From assembly GCF_022899935.1 (NCBI RefSeq), contig NZ_JALJCJ010000004.1:310001-374000 (forward strand): a stretch of DNA of 64,000 nucleotides, read 5' to 3'. A program made the translations under genes and the position numbers. Origin of the DNA: Shinella curvata. GTDB taxonomy: Bacteria; Pseudomonadota; Alphaproteobacteria; Rhizobiales; Rhizobiaceae. The notes under the pieces are model-generated. The model was not told where the DNA came from and did no database searches. It saw nothing but the letters and a program-made list of their open reading frames with translations. This document shows, in pieces, positions 56,037 to 64,000 of this stretch (positions are counted from its first letter, which is position 1; every line of letters starts with the position of its first letter).

Positions 56037-58118
56037 TCACGCCGGCTCGAGCTGGGTGACTTCGCGGCGGAAGGGCAGGGCATCGCCGATATCGGGCGTG
56101 TCCAGTTCCCGCGCATAGCGATGGCCGGCATAGGTCGCCCAGGCGATGGGGGCGGGTGCCGCGGCATCGCCGATGATCTTCACCGTCTTGATGCCGGCGT
56201 CGGCCCAATCGTCCTTGCGGGCGATCAGGTCGTTGTAGAGCGCATCATCCGAAAGGCGCGAGGCGACCATGACGACGGCGTCGCAGCCGATGGCGGTCTT
56301 GCGGCCGGTATAGGTGCAGTTCGTCTCGACCTCGCCGGCGCGGATGGCGGTGACGCCGCGGTTGAGGCGGATATCGACGCCGAGATCGTCGAGGCGCACA
56401 TGGATCGCGCCCTGTTCCAGCGTGTTGCGCGTCCAGTCGGAGACATAGGCCGAAGGCGTGACGAGGATGACCCTGGCGCCGGCCTTGGCCATCACCTCGG
56501 CCATGACGCCGCCCATGTAATAGTGGTCGTCGTCATAGACCACGACGGTCTTGCCGGCGAGGTTTTCCGGGTGCACCTTGCCCATGACGTCATCGGGGGT
56601 CCATACGGTCATGCCGGGATCGATCGACATTGGCACGACATGCTGGCGGGCCACACCGTCGCGGCGCCAGTGCGAGCCCGTGGCGATGGCGACATGCTCG
56701 AAGCCGAAGCCGAGCACGTCGTCGGCCGTCAGGCGGCTGTCGAAATAGGTCTCGACATTGGTGCGCTGGGAAATCTGGTACTGGCGGTAGTCGACGACGC
56801 GGCCCCAGGCGGAGAGGCCGGGGAGCAAGCGCTCGCGGGCGACGCGGCCGCCAAGCGTGGTCGTGGCTTCCGCCAGCGTCACGTCATAACCGCGCATCGA
56901 AAGCGCACGGGTGGCTTCGAGACCGGCCGGGCCGGCGCCGACGACGAGCACGGTCTGGCTGTCGCCCTTCTCGTTCATGCGTTCCGGGTGCCAGCCCTTG
57001 CGCCATTCCTCCATGAAGGTCGGGTTCTGCGTGCAGCGGCTGATCGACATGGTCATGTCGCCGGTGATGCACATGTTGCAGCCGATGCATTCGCGGATGT
57101 CCTCGATGCGGCCTTCCTCGATCTTCTTCGGCAGGAAGGGATCGGCGATCGACGGGCGGGCGCAGCCGATGAAATCGAGCACGCCCTGGCGGATCATGCG
57201 CGCCATGACATCCGGCGAGGTGAAGCGGCCGACGCCGACGACGGGCTTCGAGGAGAGTTCGCGGATGCCCCTGACCAGCAGTTCCTGTGCGCCCTCCTCC
57301 TTGAAGCGCGAGGGGCCGGAACAGTCTTCCCAGGCGCCGTGCGCGAGGTCCCAGAGATCGGGCAGGTCGGCGTTCATCTCGACGAATTCGCGCACTTCGG
57401 CATTGGAGAAGCCGAGTTCGCCGATCGTCTCGTCGAGGCTGACACGGAGCGTGATCGCGGTCGTGTCGCCGACTGCGTCGCGGATATCGGCGATCACCTC
57501 GCGGGCGAAACGCGAGCGGTTTTCGAGGCTCCCGCCATATTCGTCGGTACGCTGGTTGGTGGCGCGCGACAGGAAGTGCTGGAAGATCCCGAACCCGTGA
57601 GCGCCGTAAAGACAGATCAGGTCGAAGCCGGCGATCTTGGAGCGCTTGGCGGCATTGACGAACCAGCGGCGCAGGTCCTTGATCTCGGCCTTGTCGAGCG
57701 CGCGGGCCTGCACCGGGTCGTTGGTGAAGGTGCGGATCGGCAGGGCCGACGGGGCGAGCGGCACTTCCTTCGTATAGAAATTCGGGCCGTTGATGCCGGA
57801 ATAGGCGAGCTGGATGCCGGCGAGCGCGCCGTGCACCTTCATGGCATCGGACATGCGGCGAAGGCCGGGAATGTCCTTGTCCTCCCACAGGCGCAGCTCG
57901 ATGAACGGCGTGATTTCCGAGGTGTGGTGCATCTCCGTCTGCTCGGTGAAGATGACGCCCCAGCCGCCTTCCGACTTGATGCCGCGCATGGCCGCGGCCG
58001 CCGAAGGATCGCGGTAACCGCCGCCGTTGCAATGCGGCACCTGATAGAACCGGTTTTTCGCGATGTGCGGGCCGATCGCGAGAGGTTCGAACAGGATATC
58101 GTATTTGGCGTCGCGCAT
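56037..58118 (-). CDS. Histamine dehydrogenase-like FMN/Fe4S4 amine dehydrogenase (TMADH family)
   Basis: About 693 residues, same layout as trimethylamine dehydrogenase: FMN barrel (1-~340), Fe4S4 cysteines Cys344, Cys347, Cys350, Cys362, then two dinucleotide-binding domains (VLVVGAGPAGLEATRALS). Cys30 in RFYQVPHC matches the Cys that covalently holds FMN, and Tyr171/His174/Asp265 match the catalytic triad. The trimethylamine aromatic bowl (Tyr60, Trp264, Trp355) is here Gln60, Trp263 and Asp354, the combination I recall for histamine dehydrogenase (Gln65/Trp267/Asp358); such an enzyme is known from a Rhizobium isolate. Oxidative deamination of histamine to imidazole acetaldehyde plus ammonia is therefore the best call. 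ATG 58118 follows GAGG. Confidence 0.78.
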   Translation of the reverse strand: MRDAKYDILFEPLAIGPHIAKNRFYQVPHCNGGGYRDPSAAAAMRGIKSEGGWGVIFTEQTEMHHTSEITPFIELRLWEDKDIPGLRRMSDAMKVHGALAGIQLAYSGINGPNFYTKEVPLAPSALPIRTFTNDPVQARALDKAEIKDLRRWFVNAAKRSKIAGFDLICLYGAHGFGIFQHFLSRATNQRTDEYGGSLENRSRFAREVIADIRDAVGDTTAITLRVSLDETIGELGFSNAEVREFVEMNADLPDLWDLAHGAWEDCSGPSRFKEEGAQELLVRGIRELSSKPVVGVGRFTSPDVMARMIRQGVLDFIGCARPSIADPFLPKKIEEGRIEDIRECIGCNMCITGDMTMSISRCTQNPTFMEEWRKGWHPERMNEKGDSQTVLVVGAGPAGLEATRALSMRGYDVTLAEATTTLGGRVARERLLPGLSAWGRVVDYRQYQISQRTNVETYFDSRLTADDVLGFGFEHVAIATGSHWRRDGVARQHVVPMSIDPGMTVWTPDDVMGKVHPENLAGKTVVVYDDDHYYMGGVMAEVMAKAGARVILVTPSAYVSDWTRNTLEQGAIHVRLDDLGVDIRLNRGVTAIRAGEVETNCTYTGRKTAIGCDAVVMVASRLSDDALYNDLIARKDDWADAGIKTVKIIGDAAAPAPIAWATYAGHRYARELDTPDIGDALPFRREVTQLEPA

Positions 58119-58193
58119 GGCAGTCCTCGGAGTTTCTGGGTCTATAGGATTGGGCAACGAGCTTCCGGTAAATGACGCGTTCCGGAAACATGG

Positions 58194-58214
58194 ATTAGGT
58201 TCAGACTAATCAGG
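58194..58214 (-). promoter_or_regulatory. LysR-type site upstream of the amine dehydrogenase
   Basis: ATTAG-N7-CTAAT (58194-58210) contains the T-N11-A core of LysR-type operators, about 76 bases upstream of the dehydrogenase start within a 299-base gap. The element GGTTCAG (58198-58204) recurs upstream of the FMO-like gene at 62358-62364. The rest of the gap (58215-58378) shows no gene. Confidence 0.4.
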
Positions 58215-58378
58215 GTCTGCCGTGTGGCGGCTTCCTAATTTCAATCTGCGCGCGAAGGCGTGACTTCGCCGCGGCGGCTAGAAAATTCTCTTTTATTTTC
58301 ATTGTGTTGTGAAGGGAGAAGACATGCGTTTCGGCCCCGCAGACATGCGGGATCGCACCATGCCGCCTCCGATGCGCG

Positions 58379-58405
58379 AAAACCGGGCGGCGCGCTGCCG
58401 CCCGG
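58379..58405 (-). terminator. Terminator after the aldehyde dehydrogenase gene
   Basis: Perfect 9-bp stem CCGGGCGGC (58383-58391) / GCCGCCCGG (58397-58405), 5-base loop, then TTTT on the - strand (complement of 58379-58382). It splits the cluster into an upstream LysR-ALDH unit and a downstream dehydrogenase-transporter unit. Confidence 0.75.
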
Positions 58406-58417
58406 ACAGGCGCCTGC

Positions 58418-59899
58418 CTAGTATTTCACCCACACGGTTTTGAGCGCGCAGTACTTGTCGAAGCTGTGGATCGACAGGTCGCGGCCGAAACCGGACTGTT
58501 TCATGCCGCCGAAGGGCGTCATGGCCGAGAGCGCATCGACGGTGTTGACCGAGACCGTGCCGGCATTCAGCCGATCGGAAACGGAGAGCGCGCGCGACAG
58601 GTCCTTCGTCCAGACGGAGGCGGCGAGGCCGTATTCGCTGTCGTTGGCCATGCGCAGCGCCTCCTCGTCGCTGTCGAAAGGCATGATGGCGAGCACGGGG
58701 CCGAAAATCTCTTCCCGCGCGATGCGGGCGTCCGGCGCGACGTCTTTGAAGATGGTCGGCTGGATGTAGCAGTCCGAGCCGTCGCGCGTCTCGCGCGCAC
58801 CGCCATGGGCAAGGCGGGCCTCCTTGCGGCCGATGTCGATATAGGAGGCGACACGGTCGGCATGGGCCCTTTCCACCAGCGGTCCCATGCGGGTGGCGGG
58901 ATCGAGCGGGTCGCCGAGCGGCCAGGCGGCTGTGGCGGCGATGACCTTCTGCGTGAATTCCTCCTGCACGGAGCGATGCACCAGCAGGCGCGAATTGGCC
59001 GAGCAGACCTCACCGGAATTGAACAGGATGCCGAAGGCGGCCATCTCGGCGGCCTTGTCGAGATCGGCATCGGCGAAGACGAGGTTCGGCGATTTGCCGC
59101 CGGTCTCCAGCCACACCTGCTTCATGTTGCTCTGGCCGGCATAGGTCATGAACAGTTTGCCGACCTTGGTCGAGCCGGTGAAGACCAGCGCATCGACATC
59201 CGGATGCAGGCCGAGCGCCCGGCCGGCATCCTCGCCGAAGCCCGGCACGACGTTCAGCACACCATCCGGCAGGCCGGCTTGCGAAGCGAGTTCGGCGAGC
59301 ATCAGGGCGGAGAGCGGCGATTGCTCGGCCGGCTTCAGCACCACGGAATTGCCCGTCGCCAGCGCCGGCGCGAGTTTCCACGTCGCCATGTCGAGCGGGA
59401 AGTTCCACGGCACGACGGCGCCGATGACGCCGAGCGGCACGCGGCGGATGAGCGCGAGGTCGCCGCGTCCCGTCGGGGCGATTTCGTCATAGAGCTTGTC
59501 GATGGCTTCGGCATGCCACTGGAAGAAATGCGCCGAGCCGGGCGCGTCGATAGTCGAGCTGTCGCCGATCGGCTTGCCGACATCGAGCGTTTCGAGCAGT
59601 GCCAGTTCCGGGATGTTCTCGCGGATGAGGGCGGCAAGGCGCAGCAGCACCTCCTTGCGCTCAGCCGGCGATTTGCCCGACCAGCGGCCGTCATTGAAGG
59701 CGCGCCGCGCGGAGGCGACGGCGGCGTCGATATCCTCGGCGGTGCCGCGTGCGACGGCGGTCAGAACCTGCGCGTTGGCCGGATTGATGGTCTCGAACCG
59801 GCTGCCCTTCGCCGCTTCGCGGAACTTGCCGTCGATATAGACGCCGTTGCGGAATTTCAGGCTCTGGGCGCGGGCGCGCCAATCGATCGTCGTGGTCAT
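58418..59899 (-). CDS. NAD(P)-dependent aldehyde dehydrogenase
   Basis: 493 residues, ALDH superfamily, closest in style to PuuC-type gamma-glutamyl/aminoaldehyde dehydrogenases. PWNFPLDMATWKLAPALATGNSVVLKPAEQSPLSA in condensed form (Asn and Lys of the cofactor site), Glu in WLETGGKSPN and nucleophile Cys in FNSGEVCSANSR; C-terminal TPFGGMKQSGFGRD. In context it would oxidise the aldehyde from the amine dehydrogenase (imidazole acetaldehyde to imidazole acetate). Start overlaps the LysR stop by 4 bases. Confidence 0.92.
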   Translation of the reverse strand: MTTTIDWRARAQSLKFRNGVYIDGKFREAAKGSRFETINPANAQVLTAVARGTAEDIDAAVASARRAFNDGRWSGKSPAERKEVLLRLAALIRENIPELALLETLDVGKPIGDSSTIDAPGSAHFFQWHAEAIDKLYDEIAPTGRGDLALIRRVPLGVIGAVVPWNFPLDMATWKLAPALATGNSVVLKPAEQSPLSALMLAELASQAGLPDGVLNVVPGFGEDAGRALGLHPDVDALVFTGSTKVGKLFMTYAGQSNMKQVWLETGGKSPNLVFADADLDKAAEMAAFGILFNSGEVCSANSRLLVHRSVQEEFTQKVIAATAAWPLGDPLDPATRMGPLVERAHADRVASYIDIGRKEARLAHGGARETRDGSDCYIQPTIFKDVAPDARIAREEIFGPVLAIMPFDSDEEALRMANDSEYGLAASVWTKDLSRALSVSDRLNAGTVSVNTVDALSAMTPFGGMKQSGFGRDLSIHSFDKYCALKTVWVKY

Positions 59900-60855
59900 G
59901 AACTGCCTTTCTGGTCTTTGGGGCGAGCGGCGGAGACCGGCAGGTCCATGACCATGTCGCCGATCTTCTCGCCGCAGAAATCGATGAAGCGCCGCACCGT
60001 CAGCGCCGGGCTCACGCCACCCATGGAGAGGATGCCCATGCGCATGGGGCGCAGGTTGCCGGTGAGCGGCACGAAGGAGAGCTTGCCGCCGTCGAGCGCA
60101 TAAGTGGAGACGGGGCGGATATTGGCGATGGAATAGCCGAAGCGGTTGGCGACCATGGCGCGCATCACCGACATGTCGCGCGTGCGCTCGACGATCTGCG
60201 GCGAAAGCCCCGCCTCGCGGAACAGCGAGAGGAAATAGGCCGAGCTGTGCGGCAGGTCGAGCAATATCATCGGATGGGATGCGAGATCCTCGATCGTCAC
60301 GGCGCTGCGGCCGGCGAGCGGGTGATCCTCATGCAGCACCGCATAGGGCGGCAGCACGGCCAGCTCATGGAAGGCGATGTCGGCGGGAATGTCGAGATCG
60401 TAGGACAGCGCGATGTCGAAGCGCGCCATGCGCAGCCCCTCCAGGATGCGCGCCTGGTCGCGCTCGTACTGGAAGAAATCGACATCGGGATATTCGTCGG
60501 AAAAGGCGCGTCGCAGCGCAGGGATGACGGCCTGCGCGAAGGTGACGAGACAGGCGACATGCAGCGGCCCGCGAATCTGCCCGGTCAATTCGTTGGAGAG
60601 TGCATTCAGCTTGGCGGCTTCACCGAGAATCTGGCGCGCCTGGTCGACGAAGGTGTGCCCGGCCTGCGTCAGAGACAGGCCATGCGCATGGCGCCGCACG
60701 AACAGCGTGATGCCGAATTCCTTCTCCAGCTGCGAGATCGCCGCCGAGACGGAGGGGGCGGAAACGTTCACCCGCTCGGCCGCCTCGGTGACGGAGCCGT
60801 ATTCCCCGACCGCGACGAGATATTCCAGTTGCCGGAGCGTGAAGCGCAACACCAT
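59896..60855 (-). CDS. LysR-family transcriptional regulator
   Basis: About 319 residues. N-terminal winged HTH (LRQLEYLVAVGEYGSVTEAAERVNVSAPSVSAAISQLEKEFGITLF) and a LysR substrate-binding domain (GPLHVACLVTFAQAVIPALRRAF..., HPLAGRSAVTIEDLASHPMILLDLP). ATG 60855 follows AGGGGAA; the open frame extends to 61005 without coding signs. Embedded in the amine cluster and coupled to the aldehyde dehydrogenase, so presumably its activator, with an amine or aldehyde/acid product as co-inducer. Confidence 0.9.
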   Translation of the reverse strand: MVLRFTLRQLEYLVAVGEYGSVTEAAERVNVSAPSVSAAISQLEKEFGITLFVRRHAHGLSLTQAGHTFVDQARQILGEAAKLNALSNELTGQIRGPLHVACLVTFAQAVIPALRRAFSDEYPDVDFFQYERDQARILEGLRMARFDIALSYDLDIPADIAFHELAVLPPYAVLHEDHPLAGRSAVTIEDLASHPMILLDLPHSSAYFLSLFREAGLSPQIVERTRDMSVMRAMVANRFGYSIANIRPVSTYALDGGKLSFVPLTGNLRPMRMGILSMGGVSPALTVRRFIDFCGEKIGDMVMDLPVSAARPKDQKGSS

Positions 60856-61007
60856 GTCTGTTCCCCTGTTGAGGCCCCAATTAAGGAACAGATTTTTCTG
60901 CGCGGGAAGAGCGTGGCTCTCCGGGCTGTGGATGAGCCGGCTCGTGCCGGGATCCTGGTCTCGCATCATCGCATGCTCGCCCCCTCCTGCGGCCGCGTTC
61001 AACACCC

Positions 61008-62264
61008 TCAGGAGGCCGCGGTTGCGGCCCCGGTTTTCTCATCGCTGCGGTGCTCGGCGATATAGCCGGCCAGATAATCCGCATCGTGCCAGCAGCCCCA
61101 GATGAAGGAGGAGGCGCGGCGCGACAGCCAGGGCAGGCCGATGAAGAACAGGCCGGGCACCTTAGAAACGCCGCGCTCATGCACCGGCCGGCCCTTTTTA
61201 TCGAGCGCGTCGAGCTTCAGCCAGCTGTAATCGACCGCATAGCCCGTCGCCCAGATGATGGAGGTGATGCCGGCTTCCTTGAGGTTCAGCGCGAGGATCG
61301 GATCGGTCACGCAGGCCGGGTCCGGCTCCTTGTGGCGGGCTTCCGGCTCTTCCGGCAGGTCGAGATTGTTTTCCGCGGCATAGGCATCGGCGCGGTCGAG
61401 CAGCGACAGCTGGTTGGCGTCGCCGCGGGCGATGTTGTCGGCAAGATCGGGCGCGATCTGCAGCACGCCGTCCTTGAAGCTCTCCGCCCGGCCGAGCAGG
61501 GTCATGCCGCGATTGCCGAGGCGTCGGAAATCGACGGTGTTGCCGCCATAGGCGCCGCTGACGGCGATGGTGACGTGTTCGGTGTTCGGCGCGGGCACCT
61601 TGAGGTCCCAGATGCCGAGCACGCCGAGCCACCAGCAGAAATCCTTGCCGCGATAGCGGCGCGGCGGGCGGTCATGCGGGCCGATGGAGAGATAGACGCG
61701 ACGTCCCGCGCGCAACAATTCGTCGGCGATCTGCGTGCCGGAGGAGCCGGCGCCCACCACCAGCACCGCACCCTCGGGCATCTGGCCGGGATTCCGGTAG
61801 GTGTTGGAATGGATTTGGGTGAGGCCCTCTTCCGCCGGTACCAGCGCCGGCGTGACCGGCCGCTGGAAGGCGCCGGTGGCGGAGACGACGTTCTTCGTCT
61901 CGATGACGCCATCGGAGGTTTCGACGCGGAAGCTGTCACCCGCGCGGGAGACGCTCTTTACCTCGACGCCGGTGCGGATCGGGGCGTTGATCATTTCGGA
62001 GTAAGCGACGAAATAATCGGCGACCTGTTCCTTCGGGGCGAAGGCATCGTCTTCCAGGCCGGGAAAGGTCATGCCGGGGAAACGGTCGTGCCAGGCGGGG
62101 CCGTTGGCCACCAAGCTGTCCCAGCGCGCAGTGCGCCAGCTTTCGGCGATGCGGTTCTTTTCGAGCACCAGATGGGGTACGCCGCGCTTGCCGAGATGTT
62201 CGCTCATGGCGACGCCGGCCTGGCCGGCGCCGATGACGAGCGTGTCCACTTTTTCCACTGACAT
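61008..62264 (-). CDS. Flavin-dependent monooxygenase (FMO/YUCCA-like)
   Basis: 418 residues. FAD motif TLVIGAGQAGVAMSEHLGKRG at the N-terminus, NADPH motif VLVVGAGSSGTQIADELL in the middle, the FMO/BVMO-type linker ending TQIHSNTYRNPGQ and C-terminal ATGYAVDYSWLKLD. Single-component NADPH monooxygenase. In a histamine pathway the obvious oxygenation is ring hydroxylation of imidazole acetate, but this family more often N- or S-oxidises amines, so the role is open. AGGGGAAGCCGG precedes ATG 62264. First gene of the minus-strand cluster. Confidence 0.85.
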   Translation of the reverse strand: MSVEKVDTLVIGAGQAGVAMSEHLGKRGVPHLVLEKNRIAESWRTARWDSLVANGPAWHDRFPGMTFPGLEDDAFAPKEQVADYFVAYSEMINAPIRTGVEVKSVSRAGDSFRVETSDGVIETKNVVSATGAFQRPVTPALVPAEEGLTQIHSNTYRNPGQMPEGAVLVVGAGSSGTQIADELLRAGRRVYLSIGPHDRPPRRYRGKDFCWWLGVLGIWDLKVPAPNTEHVTIAVSGAYGGNTVDFRRLGNRGMTLLGRAESFKDGVLQIAPDLADNIARGDANQLSLLDRADAYAAENNLDLPEEPEARHKEPDPACVTDPILALNLKEAGITSIIWATGYAVDYSWLKLDALDKKGRPVHERGVSKVPGLFFIGLPWLSRRASSFIWGCWHDADYLAGYIAEHRSDEKTGAATAAS

Positions 62265-62353
62265 GCCGGCTTCCCCTTGCTTTCCGGTGCGGCGGCCCTT
62301 GCGGCCGCGACATGCGAAAGGTGTAGAGGAAGCCCGTTTTGCCCGACATAAGA

Positions 62354-62375
62354 GTTTGGTTCAGCGCTGATTAGG
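62354..62375 (-). promoter_or_regulatory. Palindromic site upstream of the FMO-like gene
   Basis: Contains a perfect 10-bp palindrome TCAGCGCTGA (62361-62370) and the element GGTTCAG (62358-62364), shared with the LysR-type site at 58194-58214; CTGATTAG (62367-62374) here is the reverse complement of CTAATCAG there. About 90 bases upstream of the FMO-like start. Binding by the cluster's LysR protein is inferred. Confidence 0.35.
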
Positions 62376-62392
62376 TGGCCGCTAAGCCGGCT

Positions 62393-62977
62393 CTAATCCA
62401 GGATCGCCATATCGAGCTCCGCCTTGCGGCCGAGCTTCGTCATCCATTCCACATATTGCGGCTGCTTGTGGATCTGCCGTCCGTAGTGGCGGCGAAGGGC
62501 TGCGGTGAGGTCGCCCTTGCGGCCCAGCTGCTCGTCGGCAAAGCCGATCATCTGCGAGTTCGGCCAAGCCTGCGGGCGAATGACGGCGAGGCGGGTGAAG
62601 AGGTTTTCGGCCTCCTCGTCCGGATTGCCCTGCGCCATCAGGGTGAGCATGGCGGCCGTCGAGCGGGAAATGCCCATATGGCAGTGGACGAGCAGATGGC
62701 TCGCAGCGTTGCGGTCCTGCCGGTTCAGGAAATCCTGCCCGAAGGCGAGGATCGACGTGACGTGGTCGGGCCGCGGCCGCACCCGTTCGGGCAGGTCGTC
62801 GATGATGTCGTGGAAACGCAGCGTCGTACGCAGGTGCTTGCCATAGCTCTGGAAAGCCTCGAGTTCCGGGAGTTCCGGATCGAGCAGCGAGAGCACATGG
62901 GTTACGTTCCGGGCGCTCTGGCCGGGCAGCTCCTCGATGCCGCAGATGGTGAGCTCCGGAGAAAATACGACGTCCAT
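62393..62977 (-). CDS. Tyrosine/dual-specificity phosphatase-like protein
   Basis: About 194 residues. Cysteine-phosphatase signature HCx5R in LLVHCHMGISRSTAAML, with a plausible general-acid Asp region (FHDIIDDLPE) upstream. The ATG at 62977 is preferred over GTG 62992 because AAGGA lies 7 bases before it. Homologues are annotated as protein tyrosine phosphatases in rhizobia; substrate unknown. Divergent from the SMP-30 gene with a 139-base shared promoter region; separate from the amine cluster. Confidence 0.8.
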   Translation of the reverse strand: MDVVFSPELTICGIEELPGQSARNVTHVLSLLDPELPELEAFQSYGKHLRTTLRFHDIIDDLPERVRPRPDHVTSILAFGQDFLNRQDRNAASHLLVHCHMGISRSTAAMLTLMAQGNPDEEAENLFTRLAVIRPQAWPNSQMIGFADEQLGRKGDLTAALRRHYGRQIHKQPQYVEWMTKLGRKAELDMAILD

Positions 62978-63116
62978 TTCAAAATCCTTCACAGCAATTG
63001 ATTTGCGCAGGATACAGGCGGCCTGTGGGGAAACGAAGGCGTTTCTTGGCCGATCTTGCCCGAAGCGTTTCGATCGTTATCCTGCGGCGCGGTATATTCA
63101 AAAAGGAGAGTACGGG

Positions 63117-64000
63117 ATGTCGTTTTTTGCTGCGGAAGAGCCCGAATTCTCCACTTTCGTGCTGGGTAATGCGCCGCTGAAAAAACTGGCCGGCGGCTTC
63201 GACTGGGTCGAGGGGCCGGTCTGGTTCGGCGATCACGACTGCCTGCTGTTTTCCGATATTCCCAACAACCGCATCCTGCGCTGGAGCCCCGCGACCGGCA
63301 TCACCCCGTTTCGCGAGCCGTCGAATTTCTCGAACGGCAACACCCGCGACCGGGAAGGGCGGCTGGTGACCTGCGAACATGGTACACGCCGGGTCACCCG
63401 TACCGAGCATGACGGCACGATTACCGTCATCGCCGACCGTTTCGAAGGCAAGCGGCTGAATTCGCCGAACGATGTGGTTGTCGCCTCCGATGGCGCGATC
63501 TGGTTCACCGATCCGCATTACGGCATCGCCTCCGACTACGAGGGCACGCGCGCCGAGCAGGAGTTGCCCTGCAACGTCTATCGCGTCGATGCGCTCTCCG
63601 GCGAAATCCGCGCCGTGCTCACCGATTTCCACTGCCCGAACGGTCTTGCCTTCAGCCCGGATGAAAAGCGTCTCTACGTCGCCGATACCGGCCGGATGTT
63701 CCAGGACGATCCGCGTCATATCCGCGTCTTCGATGTGGGGGTCGACTGGGCGCTGACGGGTGGCCGGGTCTTCCACACGATCTCGCCGGGTTGTGCGGAT
63801 GGCATGCGCGTCGATGCGGCGGGCAATCTCTGGCCTTCGGCGGGCGACGGCGTGCATTGCATCGCGCCGGACGGGCGGCGTCTCGGCCGCATCCTGGTGC
63901 CGGAAACCGTGTCCAACATCTGTTTCGGCGGCCGGCAGGGCCATCGCCTGTTCATCACCGCGACGACCTCGCTCTATGCCGTCTCGCTTGCCATTCGCGG
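63117..64000 (+). CDS. SMP-30/gluconolactonase/LRE family protein (3' end beyond window)
   Basis: 294 residues visible, still open at the window end. Six-bladed beta-propeller lactonase family: FDWVEGPVWFGDHDCLLFSDIPNNRILRW with the metal-ligand Glu in VEGP, FSNGNTRDREGRLVTCEHG, RLNSPNDVVVASDGAIWFTDP (ligand Asn) and CPNGLAFSPDEKRLYVADT, PGCADGMRVDAAGNLW (ligand Asp). Hydrolyses sugar lactones such as gluconolactone. ATG 63117 follows AAAAGGAGAG; TATATT (63093-63098) is a possible -10. Confidence 0.9.
   Translation, partial: MSFFAAEEPEFSTFVLGNAPLKKLAGGFDWVEGPVWFGDHDCLLFSDIPNNRILRWSPATGITPFREPSNFSNGNTRDREGRLVTCEHGTRRVTRTEHDGTITVIADRFEGKRLNSPNDVVVASDGAIWFTDPHYGIASDYEGTRAEQELPCNVYRVDALSGEIRAVLTDFHCPNGLAFSPDEKRLYVADTGRMFQDDPRHIRVFDVGVDWALTGGRVFHTISPGCADGMRVDAAGNLWPSAGDGVHCIAPDGRRLGRILVPETVSNICFGGRQGHRLFITATTSLYAVSLAIR

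Noticed and set aside
56037-58118. Trimethylamine dehydrogenase or 2,4-dienoyl-CoA reductase
   Set aside because: The TMADH aromatic bowl is changed to Gln/Trp/Asp, and the FMN-linking Cys30 argues against dienoyl-CoA reductase.

Overview
The window is GC-rich, densely packed DNA that reads like an accessory replicon (megaplasmid or chromid) or a catabolic region of a Rhizobiaceae genome (Rhizobium/Ensifer/Agrobacterium/Shinella group). Supporting signs are a DmeRF-type Co/Ni efflux pair, a RirA-type iron operator (TGA-N9-TCA), an AbcR-like small RNA, an EryD/SorC-type sugar regulator and many ABC transporters. The genus is inference. I saw no rRNA, tRNA, CRISPR, insertion sequence or phage gene, and no obvious pseudogene.

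Layout. 1-3.6 kb: end of a TctA-type permease, then an AraC regulator and a TonB-dependent siderophore receptor. 3.6-8 kb: DeoR regulator, choline-kinase-like phosphotransferase and a dimethylglycine-dehydrogenase-like FAD/GcvT protein. 8.1-9.4 kb: dmeR-dmeF with a G-tract operator. 9.4-21.1 kb: a nine-gene sugar/polyol operon (ribose-type ABC transporter, SorC regulator, aldo/keto reductase, GlpD/EryB-like dehydrogenase, class I aldolase, FGGY kinase, GMC oxidoreductase), preceded by paired palindromes and a leader that can fold as an attenuator. 21.1-25.1 kb: alpha/beta hydrolase, AbcR-like sRNA, GGDEF-EAL protein and GntR/FCD regulator. 25.3-31.5 kb: a 5-oxoprolinase-type operon (NRAMP-like carrier, PxpA, YcsI-like protein, PxpB-PxpC fusion, biotin carboxylase-BCCP). 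31.6-33.8 kb: agmatine deiminase and a polyamine-binding protein.

33.8-40.4 kb (minus strand): a compact undescribed-looking biosynthetic operon, GNAT-like protein, AsnB-type amidotransferase, acyl carrier protein, AMP-ligase and NadE-like synthetase, followed by a LuxR-type regulator. 40.6-41.8 kb: a MerR-type regulator divergent from a glutaredoxin-MauE fusion, with a mercury-operon-like 19-bp-spacer promoter. 41.8-49.8 kb: an AmiC/AmiR-type (ANTAR antiterminator) operon with a leader terminator, a Dpp-type ABC transporter and a formamidase/acetamidase.

49.8-62.3 kb (minus strand): a large amine-catabolic cluster: FMO-like monooxygenase, LysR, aldehyde dehydrogenase, a trimethylamine-dehydrogenase-family enzyme, PotABCD-type transporter, RidA, DUF1028 protein and an ArgE-like hydrolase. 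The active-site residues of the dehydrogenase (Gln60, Trp263, Asp354, FMN-linked Cys30) match my recollection of histamine dehydrogenase, not trimethylamine dehydrogenase, so I read the cluster as a probable histamine (or related imidazole amine) utilisation system. 62.4-64 kb: a tyrosine-phosphatase-like protein and the start of an SMP-30/gluconolactonase gene cut by the window end.

The common theme is scavenging of plant- or rhizosphere-derived nitrogen and carbon compounds (amines, amides, oxoproline, polyols), each with its own importer and regulator.
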